Assembly: GCA_026421135.1 (NCBI GenBank)
Contig: JAPKCR010000042.1
Coordinates: 1 to 9,393 of the forward strand
Reading direction: 5' to 3'
DNA: 9,393 nt
Source: Sulfitobacter sp.
GTDB taxonomy: Bacteria > Pseudomonadota > Alphaproteobacteria > Rhodobacterales > Rhodobacteraceae
Shown piece after piece: positions 7,221-9,393 of the stretch. The notes under the pieces are model-generated. The model did no database searches, was not told where the DNA came from, and worked only from the letters and a program-made list of their open reading frames with translations. Numbering within the stretch: the stretch's first letter is position 1; each line of letters begins with the position of its first letter. Made by a program: the position numbers and the translations under genes.

Positions 7221-7375
7221 CTGTTCGCTCAAAGCCTTTGTGACGCTGTGTTTCGGGTTGCGGTGGCGGGCCAGTCGCAGCATCCTTGCGAAACTGCCCC
7301 CGATTTGTGTTTGTGGGCTTATCAGGTCGTTGCTCTATTTGCCAAGCAGACGCGCACGCCCAAGGAGGAAATACG
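7221..7375. promoter_or_regulatory. Divergent promoter region between sua5 and acyl-CoA dehydrogenase
   Basis: This 155-base gap must carry promoters for two divergent genes. The best plus-strand guess is TTGTGG (7311-7316), 17 bases, TCTATT (7334-7339), a poor match to sigma70 consensus. No clear minus-strand promoter, palindromic operator or riboswitch is visible. Both flanking reading frames extend into the gap, but neither extension has a convincing start. Confidence 0.3.
7362..7368 (+). promoter_or_regulatory. Strong Shine-Dalgarno of acyl-CoA dehydrogenase
   Basis: AAGGAGG ends 7 bases before the ATG at 7376. This fixes the start there and rules out the longer frame beginning at 7286, whose extra 30 residues (Cys-rich, MRNCPRFVFVG...) do not resemble the family. 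Confidence 0.85.
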
Positions 7376-9091
7376 ATGCCATACCGCGCCCCTGTCGAAG
7401 ATTATAATTTTCTTTTCAACCATGTTGTCGGGCTTGAGGACGTGCGTGCCACAGACAAGTTCGCGGATGCCACAGATGATGTGAGCCGGGCAATTCTGGA
7501 AGAAGCAGGCAAGCTTTGTAGCGACATCATGGCCCCCTTGCAGCGTCCCGGCGACCTTCACCCTGCCAAGCTGGAAAACGGTGTTGTGCGCACGTCGCCG
7601 GGTTATGCCGAGGGTTTCAAAGCCATCGCAGAGGGCGGTTGGATCGGTATCAGCGCAGACCCGGAATTTGGCGGGATGGGGCTGCCATTGACCATGGCCA
7701 GCGCCGTGAACGAAATGATGAGCGGCGCATGTCTGTCCCTGCAACTGGCCCCGCTGATGAGCCAGGGCCAGATCGAAGCGCTTGAGCACCACGCCAGCGA
7801 CGCGATCAAAGAACTGTATTTACCCAAGCTGATCAGCGGCGAATGGACGGGTACAATGAACCTGACCGAGCCGCAGGCCGGATCGGACGTGGGTGCCTTG
7901 GCATCCAAGGCCGAAGACAACGGCGACGGCACGTTCAGCATTTCGGGTCAGAAAATCTATATCAGCTGGGGCGACAACGATTTCGCAGACAATGTCTGCC
8001 ATCTGGTGCTTGCACGTCTGCCGGGTGCCCCTGCGGGCACCAAGGGAATCAGCCTGTTTTTGGTGCCCAAGTTCCTGCCAAACGAAGATGGCAGTCTGGG
8101 TGCCAGAAACACGCTGCAGGTCGTCAGCCTTGAACACAAGATGGGTCTGCACGGATCACCAACTTGCGTGATGCAATATGATAAAGCCGTGGGTTGGCTG
8201 GTTGGCGCAGAGCAAGGCGGGATGGCCGCGATGTTTACGATGATGAACAACGCCCGGCTTGGCGTCGGCGAACAAGGTATCGGCGTTGCAGAAGCGGCCT
8301 ATCAGCATGCGCTGTCCTATGCGCTGGACCGCAAGCAGGGCAAAAACATCAAGCCGGACGGATCGGGCACCATTATTGACCACGCAGACGTGCGCCGGAT
8401 GCTGATGACGATGAAGGCCGAAACCTTTGCGGCGCGGGCCATCGCGGCCAGCTGTGCGGTCGCCATCGACATGACCAACGCCACAGGCGAGGCCGAATGG
8501 AAGTCACGTGCGGCTTTCCTGACCCCGATCACCAAGGCATTTGGAACGGATGTCGGGATTGAGGTTTCCCAAATGGGCGTCCAGGTGCATGGCGGTATGG
8601 GCGTGATCGAAGAAACCGGCGCTGCGCAATTCTATCGTGATGTCCGCGTGACCGCGATTTACGAGGGAACCAACGGGATTCAGGCGATGGATCTGGTGGC
8701 ACGAAAGATGATGGATGGCGGCGAGGCCGCAAACCGTCTTATGGACGAGATCGAAACCCACGCTGAGGCGGCGCGCGAGGCGTTCCCGAACATGGCCGAC
8801 GCGGTCTGGCAGGCAACTGAAACCCTGCGCGAAGCTACTGAGTGGCTGGTTGCCCAAGACGACATGGACGTGCGATTTGCCGGAGCGGTGCCGTATCTTA
8901 GGGCCTTTGCACGGGTGTTGGGTGCGCATTTGCACCTCAAGGCGGCGTTGGCGGACAAGGGCGGTGCGCGCGAGAAGTTGGCGCGGTTCTATATCCTGCG
9001 CTTGTTGCCAGAACACGCAGGACTGCTGGTTCATGCGCAGTCGGGGGCGGATGATCTGTTTGCGCTGACCACCGACGAATTGGTCGCCTGA
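7376..9091 (+). CDS. Long-form acyl-CoA dehydrogenase (DmdC/AidB-like architecture)
   Basis: A 571-residue FAD flavoenzyme that oxidises an acyl-CoA at the alpha-beta bond and passes electrons to electron-transfer flavoprotein. The architecture is that of the long acyl-CoA dehydrogenases. A short N-terminal family motif (MPYRAPVEDYNFLFNHVVG) comes first, then the helical N-domain (WIGISADPEFGGMGLP near 88-103). The beta middle domain has MNLTEPQAGSDVGAL (161-175), and KIYISWGDND follows. The flavin-binding helical domain has ARLGVGEQGIG and QVHGGMGVIEETGAAQFYRD. AIYEGTNGIQ contains E430, which aligns with the catalytic base Glu376 of medium-chain acyl-CoA dehydrogenase. A helical C-terminal domain fills about 445-571. 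DmdC, which dehydrogenates methylmercaptopropionyl-CoA in DMSP breakdown, has this layout, but roseobacters carry several paralogues and no dmdB or dmdD is beside it. The substrate is therefore open. The downstream hydrolase gene overlaps its stop. Confidence 0.93.
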   Translation: MPYRAPVEDYNFLFNHVVGLEDVRATDKFADATDDVSRAILEEAGKLCSDIMAPLQRPGDLHPAKLENGVVRTSPGYAEGFKAIAEGGWIGISADPEFGGMGLPLTMASAVNEMMSGACLSLQLAPLMSQGQIEALEHHASDAIKELYLPKLISGEWTGTMNLTEPQAGSDVGALASKAEDNGDGTFSISGQKIYISWGDNDFADNVCHLVLARLPGAPAGTKGISLFLVPKFLPNEDGSLGARNTLQVVSLEHKMGLHGSPTCVMQYDKAVGWLVGAEQGGMAAMFTMMNNARLGVGEQGIGVAEAAYQHALSYALDRKQGKNIKPDGSGTIIDHADVRRMLMTMKAETFAARAIAASCAVAIDMTNATGEAEWKSRAAFLTPITKAFGTDVGIEVSQMGVQVHGGMGVIEETGAAQFYRDVRVTAIYEGTNGIQAMDLVARKMMDGGEAANRLMDEIETHAEAAREAFPNMADAVWQATETLREATEWLVAQDDMDVRFAGAVPYLRAFARVLGAHLHLKAALADKGGAREKLARFYILRLLPEHAGLLVHAQSGADDLFALTTDELVA

Positions 9092-9393
9092 TGGCTGACA
9101 TGAAACCTGTTGGCCTGCGCTATCCTTGGGATACGCCGCCCGCCCACGACGAAGCGATCGAGGTCGCCCCGGGCGTTCTTTGGCTGCGTTTGCCGCTGCC
9201 GATGAAGCTGGATCACGTGAATGTCTATGCGTTTGACGAAGGCGAAAGCTGGACCATCGTTGACACCGGTTTTTCGTCCAAGAAGACCAAGGCAATCTGG
9301 ACTGACCTGATTGCAGGCCCGCTTGGGGGCAAGCCGGTTTCGCGGGTGGTCGTGACCCACCACCACCCTGATCACATCGGGTTGGCGGGTTGG
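9091..9393 (+). CDS. MBL-fold metallo-hydrolase, 3' truncated by window end
   Basis: The frame opens with ATG at 9091-9093, sharing one base with the dehydrogenase stop (TGATG), and stays open for 101 codons to the window end. This implies translational coupling. After a 25-residue lead (MADMKPVGLRYPWDTPP...), the metallo-beta-lactamase fold begins with VAPGVLWLRLPLP and VNVYAF. WTIVDTGFSS carries the conserved Asp-Thr-Gly turn, and THHHPDHIG at 89-97 matches the HxHxDH zinc motif (H90, H92, D94, H95). The distal metal ligands lie beyond the window. The family includes glyoxalase II-like thioesterases and LACTB2-like hydrolases; the position after an acyl-CoA dehydrogenase suggests a thioester or related acyl substrate, which is inference. 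A second in-frame ATG at 9100 is possible. Confidence 0.9.
   Translation, partial: MADMKPVGLRYPWDTPPAHDEAIEVAPGVLWLRLPLPMKLDHVNVYAFDEGESWTIVDTGFSSKKTKAIWTDLIAGPLGGKPVSRVVVTHHHPDHIGLAGW

Noticed and set aside
7221..7247. Short inverted repeat around CAAAGCCTTTG upstream of sua5
   Set aside because: The arms are only 4 bases with a 3-base centre, too small to support an operator or attenuator.
7221..7283. N-terminal extension of Sua5 (MLRLARHRNPKHS...) as a possible targeting or RNA-binding segment
   Set aside because: There is no good ribosome site for the 7283 start, and the Sua5 domain begins naturally just after the 7220 ATG. The basic residues probably reflect untranslated G+C-rich sequence.
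7286..7375. N-terminal extension of the acyl-CoA dehydrogenase by 30 residues
   Set aside because: A strong AAGGAGG site and family-typical N-terminus point to the ATG at 7376, and the extension does not look like this family.
8504..9295. 263-codon minus-strand frame across the dehydrogenase end and hydrolase start
   Set aside because: It is antisense to two well-supported genes, has low-complexity Arg/Gln/His-rich composition, and has no recognisable fold or ribosome site.

Overview
The window reads as ordinary chromosomal sequence of a marine-type alphaproteobacterium, most likely Rhodobacteraceae (the Roseobacter group). The family-level assignment is inference. It rests on the moderately high G+C codon use, the close resemblance of the proteins to alphaproteobacterial families as I remember them, and the mix of a stand-alone DsbD-alpha protein, a full-length Sua5 and a DmdC/AidB-type long acyl-CoA dehydrogenase. 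I see no insertion sequence, phage gene, CRISPR array, rRNA or tRNA, and no base-composition break suggesting recent transfer.

Layout, left to right. (1) 1-4793, plus strand: an RND efflux operon, with a 5'-truncated periplasmic adaptor followed 3 bases later by a 1133-residue inner-membrane permease. (2) 4794-5591, minus strand: a secreted stand-alone DsbD N-terminal-type protein whose stop codon abuts the permease stop. (3) 5592-5732: a 141-base divergent promoter region holding a perfect 12-base palindrome. (4) 5733-6287, plus: a YqgE/AlgH-family protein. (5) 6288-7220, minus: Sua5-type threonylcarbamoyl-AMP synthase, again abutting its convergent neighbour. (6) 7221-7375: a second divergent promoter region of 155 bases. 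(7) 7376-9091, plus: a long acyl-CoA dehydrogenase, then a metallo-beta-lactamase-fold hydrolase (9091-9393, cut by the window end) whose start codon overlaps the dehydrogenase stop.

The genes form four unrelated functional groups: drug or lipid efflux, envelope thiol redox, tRNA t6A modification plus an uncharacterised conserved protein, and acyl-CoA oxidation. Gene packing is very tight. Both convergent junctions have zero intergenic bases and share the hexamer TGATCA, in which the two stop codons lie back to back. Only the two divergent gaps (141 and 155 bases) are free for regulation.

I do not find a convincing new multi-gene system. The observations most worth following are the extra C-terminal membrane helix pair on the RND permease, the palindromic operator candidate between dsbD-like and yqgE, the paired TGATCA stop-codon hairpins, and the unassigned substrate of the translationally coupled dehydrogenase/hydrolase pair.
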